Origin: Chryseobacterium gleum
GTDB taxonomy: Bacteria > Bacteroidota > Bacteroidia > Flavobacteriales_D > Sanyastnellaceae
DNA length: 23,897 nt
Assembly (NCBI GenBank): GCA_943330925.2
Contig: CALQJP020000008.1
Location: forward strand, 1 to 23,897
Direction: 5' to 3'
Positions 1 to 7,031 of the stretch are shown in pieces. Position 1 is the stretch's first letter, and every line of letters begins with the position of its first letter. The translations under genes were made by a program, and so were the position numbers. Under the pieces are notes generated by a model that worked only from the letters and a program-made list of their open reading frames with translations, did no database searches and was not told the DNA's origin.

Positions 1-327
1 ATGCTCATTCATCGCATCAAACTTCCTGTTATGCTCGATATAGCAGGCAAGAAGCCTTGGGAGATAGGGCATTTGGATACGATGGAACTTTGGAAGTTTG
101 GTGACTACAAGCACTATACTTCTATAAAGGTGCTTGCAAAAATTTTCGGTATACCCACTCCGAAAGATGACATCGATGGCAGCCAGGTGCGAGCGGTCTA
201 TTACGAGGATGGAGACCTCGAACGAATCGAGGTGTATTGCAAAAAAGATGTTGCTACGGTGGCGCGACTGCTGCAATGCTACAAGGGCGAGGAGCCTGTA
301 ACCGACGAACAGGTTGTGTTTGTCTAG
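1..327 (+). CDS. PolB-like 3'-5' exonuclease, C-terminal part (5' end outside window)
   Basis: The visible 108 residues are the C-terminal half of a predicted 3'-5' exonuclease related to the proofreading domain of family B DNA polymerases (PF10108-type). The stretch GKKPWEI-GHLDTMELWKFGD, the block DIDGSQVRAVYYEDGDL (about residues 58-74) and the ExoIII motif YCKKDV (Y79-x3-D83) are typical. The family is usually about twice this length, and the ExoI and ExoII motifs are absent because they lie upstream. The ATG at base 1 is therefore most likely an internal methionine and the gene enters from the left edge. The stop codon TAG overlaps the stop of the convergent membrane-protein gene in the tetranucleotide CTAG. 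The expected role is nucleic-acid trimming in the cytoplasm; the cellular substrate is not known. Family call is good, biological role uncertain. Confidence 0.8.
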   Translation: MLIHRIKLPVMLDIAGKKPWEIGHLDTMELWKFGDYKHYTSIKVLAKIFGIPTPKDDIDGSQVRAVYYEDGDLERIEVYCKKDVATVARLLQCYKGEEPVTDEQVVFV

Positions 328-1166
328 AACTGCGACAGTTGAACGCCGAAGGCAAGGGGATACACCTCCGGTCCTTTGTTGGAGTTGAAAAGCGGGGTAA
401 GGCTATAGCTGATAAACAAAGCTGTTTTTTTATACCCCACCCGAGCCGAAAGATCAAGCGTAAAAGGCGTTACCTCAAACTCTTCTTTTCTGCGATTGGT
501 GTATTTGCCGGTTTCATTTTCCCATTTTTGTTTGGTAATGGTAGACGTTACCCAGCCACCAATGGCTCCAACCGCAAAGTGGAAATTCTTTTTTATCTCC
601 TTGCGCGAATTAAACTCAAGCATCAGGGGGACCTGTAAAATGGTGTTTCTGATTTTGTTCTTGTGGTAATTGCGTGTTTGTGGGTCAATCGAAACTGCGT
701 ACAACACCTTGTCTTCGCTGTCTGTGAGCACGTCAACATTGTTGTCTAAGCCGTAGCTGTTGTATGCAATAGCGAACCCCGTGTAAACTCCTATATAATC
801 ATGGTAGATCCGAAACTTCTGTTCGAGCAAGTTGAAGCGCCAGGTGAGCGATCGATTGCCATTGAGAGAAAGCCATTGGGCGGCGCTATCACGAGTAGTA
901 CTGCCATTTGAATCCATGAGTTGGCAGAATCCGAAATCGATACCCGCAAAGTGAGTAAGCTCATTCTTCAACTCACTGTCGGGTTTTTCCGGCGCTGCTG
1001 CTGCTTCTTCTACGCTGGGTTGCTCCGGTTTTCCGGAAGGATTGGCATCAATAACGATGATGGTTTTATCGCCAATGGTGATGTGGGTCGTGTCTGGCAC
1101 CACTTGTGCTAAGGAAAAAAGAGAGCCGAATGCCATAAGCAGGCAAGCAAAACCAAAACGAATCAT
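324..1166 (-). CDS. Outer-membrane beta-barrel protein (PorT-like family)
   Basis: This 280-residue protein begins with a clear signal peptide (positive start, hydrophobic core about residues 5-18, likely cut after SLAQ). A short polar, Pro/Glu/Ala-rich linker (about residues 43-66) follows. The rest alternates polar and hydrophobic residues with many aromatics, as expected for outer-membrane beta strands, and the chain ends in phenylalanine, a usual terminal signal for barrel proteins. The overall pattern matches the Bacteroidota outer membrane protein beta-barrel (PorT-like) group. No specific ligand or function can be read from it. It is transcribed alone, divergently from the small secreted protein at 1284, and its stop codon overlaps that of the convergent exonuclease gene. 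Alternative: another 8-12 strand barrel family of unknown role. Confidence 0.7.
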   Translation of the reverse strand: MIRFGFACLLMAFGSLFSLAQVVPDTTHITIGDKTIIVIDANPSGKPEQPSVEEAAAAPEKPDSELKNELTHFAGIDFGFCQLMDSNGSTTRDSAAQWLSLNGNRSLTWRFNLLEQKFRIYHDYIGVYTGFAIAYNSYGLDNNVDVLTDSEDKVLYAVSIDPQTRNYHKNKIRNTILQVPLMLEFNSRKEIKKNFHFAVGAIGGWVTSTITKQKWENETGKYTNRRKEEFEVTPFTLDLSARVGYKKTALFISYSLTPLFNSNKGPEVYPLAFGVQLSQF

Positions 1167-1226
1167 GAGTTGTATATTGAAAAGCGATATTACCTTGAAA
1201 TTTACAAACTGCTCAACCGTATAGTA

Positions 1227-1234
1227 TAATTTTG
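1227..1234 (+). promoter_or_regulatory. Bacteroidota -7 box (TAATTTTG) for the small secreted protein
   Basis: TAATTTTG matches the TAnnTTTG -7 consensus of the Bacteroidota housekeeping sigma factor exactly. It sits about 50 bases before the preferred ATG at 1284. The -33 element is weak; TTTAC at 1201-1205, with a 21-base spacer, is the nearest candidate. The ATG at 1260 is also possible with this promoter. Confidence 0.5.
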
Positions 1235-1283
1235 AACAGGAAGTAACTAAACACCCTCGATGGGCGTCTATCCATTAACCCGC

Positions 1284-1613
1284 ATGTTTTTAATTGCTTC
1301 ATATCTGAAAAACCACATCAAGCTTGCAGCGAGTTTGATGTTGATGGCGTCATTGCTTTGTTATTCAGGCAATGCAATTGCGCAAGGGAAGCCTGCAAAA
1401 AAGGAGCTTCAACAGCCCAACATGGACGGTTTGGTGGAGGTAAGCTTCAAAATAGATGCAGCGGGAAAGATTCAAATCGTTCATATCAATTCCACCAGTC
1501 CGCAATTGACGGAGTACGTGGTGCATAAGCTAGGAAAGATCAAACTTTCAAATGACGCAGTCGGCGACGGCAAGGTGATCACCTATCGATTCGTGTTCAA
1601 AAAGCAGGCATAG
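1284..1613 (+). CDS. Small secreted protein with TonB C-terminal-like fold (hypothetical)
   Basis: The product is 109 residues from the ATG at 1284; an in-frame ATG at 1260 would add eight residues. The later start gives a cleaner signal peptide: basic N-region, hydrophobic core, and a likely cut at NAIA-Q. The mature part (about 75 residues) reads GLVEVSFKIDAAGKI, then a predicted helix ending in a VVHKLGKIKLSND stretch, then a final strand YRFVFKKQ. This beta-helix-beta arrangement resembles the TonB C-terminal domain, but there is no transmembrane anchor or proline-rich spacer, so it is not a TonB energiser. I recall similar short exported proteins in Bacteroidota without known function. 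rlmN follows after 18 bases but seems to have its own promoter. Function unknown. Confidence 0.65.
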   Translation: MFLIASYLKNHIKLAASLMLMASLLCYSGNAIAQGKPAKKELQQPNMDGLVEVSFKIDAAGKIQIVHINSTSPQLTEYVVHKLGKIKLSNDAVGDGKVITYRFVFKKQA

Positions 1614-1615
1614 GC

Positions 1616-1623
1616 TATCTTTG
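1616..1623 (+). promoter_or_regulatory. Bacteroidota -7 box (TATCTTTG) for rlmN
   Basis: TATCTTTG is an exact TAnnTTTG match placed between the stop codon of the preceding gene (ends 1613) and the rlmN ATG at 1632. Transcription would start only a few bases before the ATG, giving a very short leader. No convincing -33 element is visible; that region is coding sequence of the upstream gene. Confidence 0.45.
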
Positions 1624-1631
1624 AGGCCTGC

Positions 1632-2711
1632 ATGGATCGCCCCAAAACAGACATACGCACCCTAACCACAGAGGAATTGGTTCTTTTCTTCGAGTCGCAA
1701 GGCGAAAAGAAGTTTCGAGCAAAGCAAGTCATGGAGTGGCTTTGGAAGAAATCGGTTACCCGGTTTGAAGACATGACCAATTTGTCGGCGGCAACCAAAG
1801 AATTGCTGGATGAACATTATTCTTTGAAGGGAATAACCCTGGTAGATCAGCAGATTAGTTCAGATAAGACCATCAAGTGTGCATTTGAAGTAGATGCAGG
1901 GAAGGTGGTGGAGGGTGTGCTCATTCCCACATCATCGCGCATGACCGCTTGTATTTCCTCGCAAGTAGGTTGCAGTCTTTCTTGTGCCTTTTGTGCTACC
2001 GGCCGATTGAAGATGCTGCGCAATTTGACAGCCGGTGAAATCTACGACCAGGTAGTTTACTTGAAGCGACAGGCAGAAGAGCGTTATCAGATACCCCTTT
2101 CGAACATTGTGTATATGGGCATGGGCGAGCCTTTGCTCAATTATAAAAACGTGCTTGGCTCCATCGAAAAAATTACTTCGCCGGATGGTTTGGGCATGTC
2201 GCCGCAGCGCATTACGGTGAGCACGGCCGGTGTTGCGAAGATGATTGTGAAGCTTGGCGACGATGGAGTGAAGTTCAATCTAGCGCTGTCGTTGCATGCC
2301 GCCAACGATGAGAGGCGCAATAAGATTATGGACATCAACGAGAGCAATAACCTGGAGTCGCTGGCTCAGGCGTTGAAGTATTTCCATGAAAAGACAGGAA
2401 CCCGAGTAACGTTCGAATACATCATTTTTAAAGATTTCAATGACTCGCTGAAGGATGCACATGAGCTTGCAGCGTATTGTAAAAACCTTCCCGTCAAAAT
2501 CAACATAATTGAATACAACCCCATAGACGACGGTGAGTACAGGCAGGCCAGCCCTGAAAGGGTAGATGCTTTTGCTGCATTTCTGGAATCCAGAAATCTG
2601 GTGGTCAATGTTCGTCGCTCCAGGGGTAAGGATATTGATGCTGCATGCGGCCAGTTGGCCAACAAAAACGCTGCTTTGCTTAAGGAGCATGTTGTTCGAA
2701 AAGAACGCTAA
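1632..2711 (+). CDS. rlmN: 23S rRNA (adenine-2503-C2)-methyltransferase / tRNA A37 methyltransferase RlmN
   Basis: RlmN is a radical-SAM enzyme that methylates C2 of A2503 in 23S rRNA and A37 in some tRNAs, tuning peptidyl-transfer and decoding accuracy. The 359-residue protein has the expected length. The radical-SAM triad CxxxCxxC is at C114, C118 and C121. The two further family cysteines are present: C107 in the ACISSQVGC stretch (matching E. coli C118 in the usual alignment) and C339 in the conserved block KDIDAACGQL, which forms the transient RNA adduct. Other hallmarks are GMGEPLLNY and the SAM-binding TVSTAG block. The N-terminal HhH-like segment (KKFRAKQVMEWLWKK) is intact. The start at 1632 gives a normal N-terminus beginning MDRPKTDIR. 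The symporter gene follows after 32 bases. Confidence 0.97.
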   Translation: MDRPKTDIRTLTTEELVLFFESQGEKKFRAKQVMEWLWKKSVTRFEDMTNLSAATKELLDEHYSLKGITLVDQQISSDKTIKCAFEVDAGKVVEGVLIPTSSRMTACISSQVGCSLSCAFCATGRLKMLRNLTAGEIYDQVVYLKRQAEERYQIPLSNIVYMGMGEPLLNYKNVLGSIEKITSPDGLGMSPQRITVSTAGVAKMIVKLGDDGVKFNLALSLHAANDERRNKIMDINESNNLESLAQALKYFHEKTGTRVTFEYIIFKDFNDSLKDAHELAAYCKNLPVKINIIEYNPIDDGEYRQASPERVDAFAAFLESRNLVVNVRRSRGKDIDAACGQLANKNAALLKEHVVRKER

Positions 2712-2743
2712 TCGCCTTACTTTGGCACTCTAATGTTTTTTAT

Positions 2744-3994
2744 ATGACCAAGTCGAACAAGCTTACGCTGTGGATTTTTATTGCCCTTCTAGCCGGCGTG
2801 GCCACAGGTGTGGGCCTGCATGCATCTTACCCTGCAACGGCAGATGGTGGCTCTAATCCGAGCTTGACAGGGATACTGGACAACATCACGATTCTGACCG
2901 ACATCTTTTTGCGGTTGATTAAAATGATTATTGCACCGCTTGTTTTTTCTACTCTGGTGGTAGGTGTTGCTAAGCTTGGCGACATTCGTGCGGTGGGTCG
3001 TATTGGAGGAAAAACGATGCTGTGGTTTATTTCCGCCTCGTTTGTTTCCTTATTGCTCGGCTGTTTATTGGTCAACTTGTTTCAACCCGGAACCATGATG
3101 CATCTGGAGTTGCCCCCTGCCGATGCCGCAACCGGAATTGACAAGGCTGCAATGACTTTCAAAGGAGTGATTACGCACATTTTTCCGAAAAGTGTAATTG
3201 AGGCGATGGCCGCCAACGAGATATTACAGATTGTAATTTTCTCCTTGTTTTTTGGTGTCGCAACAGCCGCGCTAGGTGAGAAAGGAGAAATCATCATCAA
3301 GGGGCTTGACGCAGTGGGACACGTCATGTTGAAGATCACGGGTTACGTGATGAATTTTGCGCCGTTGGCGGTGTTTTCTGCCATGACCGCTGTGGTTGCG
3401 AAAAAAGGCCTAGGGGTTCTTGTTACATATGGAGTGTTCATCGGCGAATTTTACTTCGGGCTACTGATGTTGTGGTTGTTGCTGTTGTTTGCCGCCTACT
3501 TGTTGGTTGGCAAGCGCGTGAAAACGTTGGTGAGCCGCATCAAGGAGCCTTTGCTGCTGGCTTTCTCCACCGCAAGCAGTGAAGCGGCGTTTCCCAAAAC
3601 ACTGGAGGAGCTGGAGCGCTTTGGCTGCAGAAATCGAATAGTCAGTTTTGTGCTACCGCTGGGTTATTCGTTCAATCTCGATGGGTCGATGATGTATATG
3701 ACCTTCGCTAGTTTGTTCATAGCGCAGAGCTATGGCATTCACATGAGCTTTGATCAGCAGATAACCATGCTTTTGGTGTTAATGATAACGAGCAAGGGAA
3801 TTGCAGGTGTTCCGCGTGCTTCGCTTGTGGTAATTGCAGGAACGCTTTCATCGTTCGGCATTCCGGAGGCAGGCTTGCTGTTGTTGTTAGGGGTTGACCA
3901 TCTGCTCGATATGGGTCGCAGTGCTACCAATGTCGTTGGTAATGCTGTTGCAACCGTAGCTGTGAGCAAGTGGGAAAAAAGTCTCGACTCATAA
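2744..3994 (+). CDS. Dicarboxylate/amino acid:cation symporter (DAACS family, GltP/DctA type)
   Basis: This 416-residue inner-membrane protein is a member of the DAACS (glutamate/C4-dicarboxylate transporter) family, which moves acidic substrates inward with H+ or Na+. Family signatures are in order: hairpin HP1 with STASSEAAFPKTL (about residues 275-286), the TM7 motif FNLDGSMMYMT (310-320), hairpin HP2 around SKGIAGVPRASLVV (350-363), and TM8 DHLLDMGRSATNVVGN (385-400). R392, T395, N396 and N400 sit at positions that contact substrate and cation in characterised members. GN at the end of TM8, and SSE rather than SSS in HP1, look more like bacterial dicarboxylate carriers than glutamate carriers, but the substrate cannot be fixed. 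It follows rlmN with no functional link. A large palindrome lies just after its stop. Confidence 0.9.
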   Translation: MTKSNKLTLWIFIALLAGVATGVGLHASYPATADGGSNPSLTGILDNITILTDIFLRLIKMIIAPLVFSTLVVGVAKLGDIRAVGRIGGKTMLWFISASFVSLLLGCLLVNLFQPGTMMHLELPPADAATGIDKAAMTFKGVITHIFPKSVIEAMAANEILQIVIFSLFFGVATAALGEKGEIIIKGLDAVGHVMLKITGYVMNFAPLAVFSAMTAVVAKKGLGVLVTYGVFIGEFYFGLLMLWLLLLFAAYLLVGKRVKTLVSRIKEPLLLAFSTASSEAAFPKTLEELERFGCRNRIVSFVLPLGYSFNLDGSMMYMTFASLFIAQSYGIHMSFDQQITMLLVLMITSKGIAGVPRASLVVIAGTLSSFGIPEAGLLLLLGVDHLLDMGRSATNVVGNAVATVAVSKWEKSLDS

Positions 3995-4015
3995 TTTCCA
4001 CCTTGATTTTATCTT

Positions 4016-4078
4016 TCTCCGTGTCCTCCTTTTCTCCGTGGTTCAATTTCTACCACAGAGAAAAGGAGGATATAGAGA
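4016..4078. repeat. Long imperfect palindrome (possible dispersed repeat or terminator)
   Basis: The arms 4024-4042 and 4052-4070 are complementary over 18 of 19 positions (one C/A mismatch, 4037 with 4057) around a 9-base loop. Pairing continues outward to 4016/4078 with a second mismatch and two G-T pairs. The left arm itself holds TCTCCGTG twice (4016-4023 and 4033-4040). There is no U-tract directly after the stem, so a simple Rho-independent terminator is less likely, although it lies between the symporter stop and the purQ promoter. The CTCCGTG/CACAGAG style of sequence resembles short palindromic repeats I recall from several bacterial genomes. That resemblance is from memory and unverified. 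Confidence 0.6.
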
Positions 4079-4136
4079 TGCATGTTTAAATCGTTTTTAT
4101 TCATTCTAAAAGCACAGCGGTTGAAAAGCAGCGTTG

Positions 4137-4144
4137 TATTTTTG
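4137..4144 (+). promoter_or_regulatory. Bacteroidota -7 box (TATTTTTG) for purQ
   Basis: TATTTTTG is an exact TAnnTTTG match 16 bases before the ATG at 4161. The upstream in-frame TTG at 4134 overlaps this box, which is one reason to reject it as a start. The -33 element is not evident. Confidence 0.5.
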
Positions 4145-4160
4145 GCCCAAAATCGGACCT

Positions 4161-4856
4161 ATGAAATTTGGCGTTGTTGTTTTCCCGGGCAGTAATTGCG
4201 ATGAAGACTTAGTGTACACCCTGCGCGATGTGTTGCACCAGGATGTGGTGAAGCTTTGGCACAAGGATACCGATTTGCAGGGAGTTGATTTTGTGTTTCT
4301 TCCAGGAGGTTTTTCGTATGGCGATTATTTGAGAAGCGGAGCAATTGCTCGTTTCTCACCCATCATGAATGAGGTAATTGCGCATGCCAACAAGGGCGGA
4401 TATGTAATGGGAATCTGCAATGGATTTCAGATTCTATGCGAAGCGAAGCTGCTGCCCGGAGCGTTGTTGCACAACGATAGCCGCAAGTTTATATGCAAGA
4501 ATGTTTATCTGAAGCCGGTTTCTAAAACAGCATTGCCAACGAGGGGGCTTGATTTTGAAAAGGCTTACAAGGTTCCAATTGCACATGGAGAGGGCAAGTT
4601 TTTCGCAGGGGATGACGAGCGCAAGGAGATTATTCAGAACGATCAAATTTTATTTCGCTACTGCAACGAGGATGGTGAGACCACAGAGGAATCGAACCCG
4701 AATGGTGCCATGTTGAACATCGCGGGTATATGCAACAAGCAGCGCAATGTGTTCGGTATGATGCCACACCCAGAGCGAGCTGCTGATTTTGAACTGGAGA
4801 ATACCGATGGCCGTGAAATATTTGAAAGTATTCTTCAAGTAGTGAACGCTAAGTAA
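4161..4856 (+). CDS. purQ: Phosphoribosylformylglycinamidine synthase glutaminase subunit PurQ
   Basis: PurQ releases ammonia from glutamine for the PurL-catalysed step that turns FGAR into FGAM in de novo purine synthesis, working in a complex with PurL and PurS. The 231-residue protein is a class I (triad) amidotransferase. The nucleophile is C86 in MGICNGFQIL, and the His-Glu pair is H203 and E205 in MMPHPER. The GGFSYGDYLRSGAIA block (about 49-63) is characteristic of PurQ. The start at 4161 gives the standard N-terminus MKFGVVVFPGSN; longer in-frame starts run into the promoter box. No purS or purL lies beside it, and a 213-base non-coding stretch follows, so it appears to be a single-gene unit here. 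Separate PurQ implies the small-PurL/PurS system rather than the fused large PurL. Confidence 0.95.
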   Translation: MKFGVVVFPGSNCDEDLVYTLRDVLHQDVVKLWHKDTDLQGVDFVFLPGGFSYGDYLRSGAIARFSPIMNEVIAHANKGGYVMGICNGFQILCEAKLLPGALLHNDSRKFICKNVYLKPVSKTALPTRGLDFEKAYKVPIAHGEGKFFAGDDERKEIIQNDQILFRYCNEDGETTEESNPNGAMLNIAGICNKQRNVFGMMPHPERAADFELENTDGREIFESILQVVNAK

Positions 4857-5069
4857 CCTCAATCGAATTGTGCAATCCGTCGTGACATTCGTTGCGAGAC
4901 AGGCTACTCATCAACTCGATAAGCTTCAGACGAAGTGTTGTAGAGAAAACACAAGTCATGTGAAAATCCGCGCAGACCTTGCAGATTTTCTCAGGCGCGG
5001 GTATCTTAGCGAACTTTCTGCTAAACACCTTGTTATACCATTTACCTCCGTCGACAAGATGAAGGCCCA
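4857..5069. other. Non-coding stretch before dxs with a weak inverted repeat
   Basis: This 213-base gap holds no convincing gene. GAAAATC at 4962-4968 and GATTTTC at 4984-4990 form a 7-bp stem, and CCGCGC at 4968-4973 could pair instead with GCGCGG at 4995-5000, so two mutually exclusive hairpins are possible. A 67-codon GTG-initiated frame (4870-5073) ends in ATGA overlapping the dxs start, but its protein looks random. No exact TAnnTTTG box was found. It probably contains the dxs promoter and leader; a regulatory role is only a possibility. Confidence 0.3.
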
Positions 5070-7016
5070 ATGAATATGAGCAATCCCTACGTTCCGGGCC
5101 CATTGTTGGCTCAAATAAATACACCCGAAGATGTGCGCAGGCTTTTGAAGCCCGATCAACTTCCGCAATTATCCAAGGAGTTGCGCCAATACATCGTTGA
5201 CATTGTAAGTGAAAAGGGAGGTCATTTCGGGGCCAGCCTTGGAGTAGTTGAGATGACTGTTGCGCTGCACTATGTTTTCAATACACCTTATGATCAATTG
5301 ATTTGGGACGTAGGCCACCAGGCGTATGGCCATAAAATTTTGACCGGCCGCCGCGACGTGTTTCACACGAATCGTAAATACAAAGGCATTAGTGGTTTTC
5401 CGAAGCGCAGTGAAAGCGAGTACGACACGTTTGGTGTAGGCCACTCTTCTACCTCCATAAGCGCAGCAGTAGGAATGGCGGTTGCATCGAAGGTAAAAAA
5501 AGAGACGGACAGGCAAGTAATTGCAGTGATAGGAGATGGAGCGATGACGGCAGGTTTGGCCTTTGAAGGGTTGAACCACGGAGGAACTTCAGATGCGAAT
5601 ATTTTGGTTATTTTGAACGATAACTGCATGAGCATCGACCCGAATGTGGGTGCTTTGAAAGAATACCTTACGGACATAACCACTTCGCACACGTACAATA
5701 GAGTGAAGGATGAGGTGTGGAATATGTTGGGCAAACTTTCCACTTTTGGAAGCAGCGCTCAGCAGATTGTGCACAAAGTGTCGGAGTCATTGAAGTCTTC
5801 CCTGGTAAAGGAAAGCAATCTTTTTGAGGCGTTGAACTGGCGCTACTTCGGGCCTATTGACGGACATGATGTGGAGCATATGGCCGCTGTGATGCAGGAC
5901 CTGAAAGACATTCCTGGTCCGAAGATTTTGCATTGCGTTACGATGAAGGGAAAGGGCTATGAGCCTGCAGAAAAGGGAAGCCCAACCAAATGGCACGCGC
6001 CCGGTTTGTTCAACAAAGAAACCGGCGAAATAGTGAAGGTGGTACCCAAGTCGCCACAGCCACCGCTGTATCAGGATGTTTTTGGCCACACGATTATTGA
6101 GTTAGCCGAGAAGAATGAAAAGATTGTGGGTGTAACCCCTGCAATGCCTTCAGGCTGCTCGCTTAAGTTGATGATGGAGGCAATGCCTGAGCGCGCGTTC
6201 GACGTAGGAATTGCAGAACAGCATGCAGTTACGTTTAGCGCAGGCATGGCCACTCAGGGCTTGGTGCCGTTCTGCAACATTTACAGTTCTTTCATGCAAC
6301 GCGCATACGACCAGGTGGTGCACGATGTAGCGCTCCAGAAGTTGCACGTAGTATTTTGTTTGGATCGAGGCGGAGTAGTAGGCGCCGATGGGCCTACGCA
6401 CCACGGTGCGTATGACTTGGCCTACATGCGTTCAATTCCCAACATGATTGTGGCATCGCCGATGAATGAGAGCGAGCTGCGCAATCTGATGTACACCGCT
6501 CAATACGAGAATTACGGACCATTTTCGATTCGCTATCCGCGCGGCAATGGGGTAATGACGGAATGGAAGACACCCTTTCAACTAATCAAACCGGGCACAG
6601 GACGCAAGGTGCGTTCAGGGTCGGATATAGCCATTTTGAGCATTGGCCCCATGGGCAACAATGCCCTTCAAGCATGCGAGCAACTCGAACAAATGGGCAT
6701 CAGCGCTGCACTTTACGACATGCGATTTGTGAAGCCTCTCGACGAGCTATTGTTGCATGAAGTGTTCGGCAAGTTCAAACACGTTATTACAGTGGAAGAT
6801 GGCTGTTTGCAAGGAGGAATGGGCAGTGCAGTGCTGGAGTTTATGGTGGATAACGGATATCACTCACAAGTGAAACGCTTGGGAATACCCGACCGTTTGG
6901 TTGAGCACGGCACTCAAGATGAGCTCTATGCGGAATGCCACTACGATGCAGCAGCGATGGTTACGACGGCAGAGGAAATGCTTCGTGAATCGCGCGCTGA
7001 GCGCCGCACGGCATGA
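5070..7016 (+). CDS. dxs: 1-deoxy-D-xylulose-5-phosphate synthase
   Basis: Dxs condenses pyruvate and glyceraldehyde 3-phosphate into DXP, the entry step of the MEP isoprenoid pathway and a source for the thiamine thiazole and pyridoxal. The 648-residue protein is full length. TPP and Mg binding residues are visible: H52 in GGHFGASLG, H83 in VGHQAYGHK, the GDGAMT motif at 155-160 and N183 in ILNDN. The catalytic glutamate is E383 in GIAEQHAVTFSAG, and the substrate-side block GADGPTHHG is at about 438-446. The C-terminal transketolase domain runs to about residue 640. The ATG at 5070 and the ATG at 5076 are both possible; the first is taken. A DUF2480 gene follows after 15 bases and is probably co-transcribed. 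Its cofactor TPP is made by ThiL, encoded further right. Confidence 0.97.
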   Translation: MNMSNPYVPGPLLAQINTPEDVRRLLKPDQLPQLSKELRQYIVDIVSEKGGHFGASLGVVEMTVALHYVFNTPYDQLIWDVGHQAYGHKILTGRRDVFHTNRKYKGISGFPKRSESEYDTFGVGHSSTSISAAVGMAVASKVKKETDRQVIAVIGDGAMTAGLAFEGLNHGGTSDANILVILNDNCMSIDPNVGALKEYLTDITTSHTYNRVKDEVWNMLGKLSTFGSSAQQIVHKVSESLKSSLVKESNLFEALNWRYFGPIDGHDVEHMAAVMQDLKDIPGPKILHCVTMKGKGYEPAEKGSPTKWHAPGLFNKETGEIVKVVPKSPQPPLYQDVFGHTIIELAEKNEKIVGVTPAMPSGCSLKLMMEAMPERAFDVGIAEQHAVTFSAGMATQGLVPFCNIYSSFMQRAYDQVVHDVALQKLHVVFCLDRGGVVGADGPTHHGAYDLAYMRSIPNMIVASPMNESELRNLMYTAQYENYGPFSIRYPRGNGVMTEWKTPFQLIKPGTGRKVRSGSDIAILSIGPMGNNALQACEQLEQMGISAALYDMRFVKPLDELLLHEVFGKFKHVITVEDGCLQGGMGSAVLEFMVDNGYHSQVKRLGIPDRLVEHGTQDELYAECHYDAAAMVTTAEEMLRESRAERRTA

Positions 7017-7031
7017 GCATAAAATTGAATC

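Noticed and set aside
1..327. Treating the ATG at base 1 as the true exonuclease start
   Set aside because: Family members carry about 100 more residues with ExoI/ExoII motifs before this point, so the gene is cut by the window edge.
4870..5073. 67-codon GTG-initiated frame ending in ATGA over the dxs start
   Set aside because: The composition looks random, no family is recognisable, and an opposing frame covers the same bases. Kept only as part of the leader observation.
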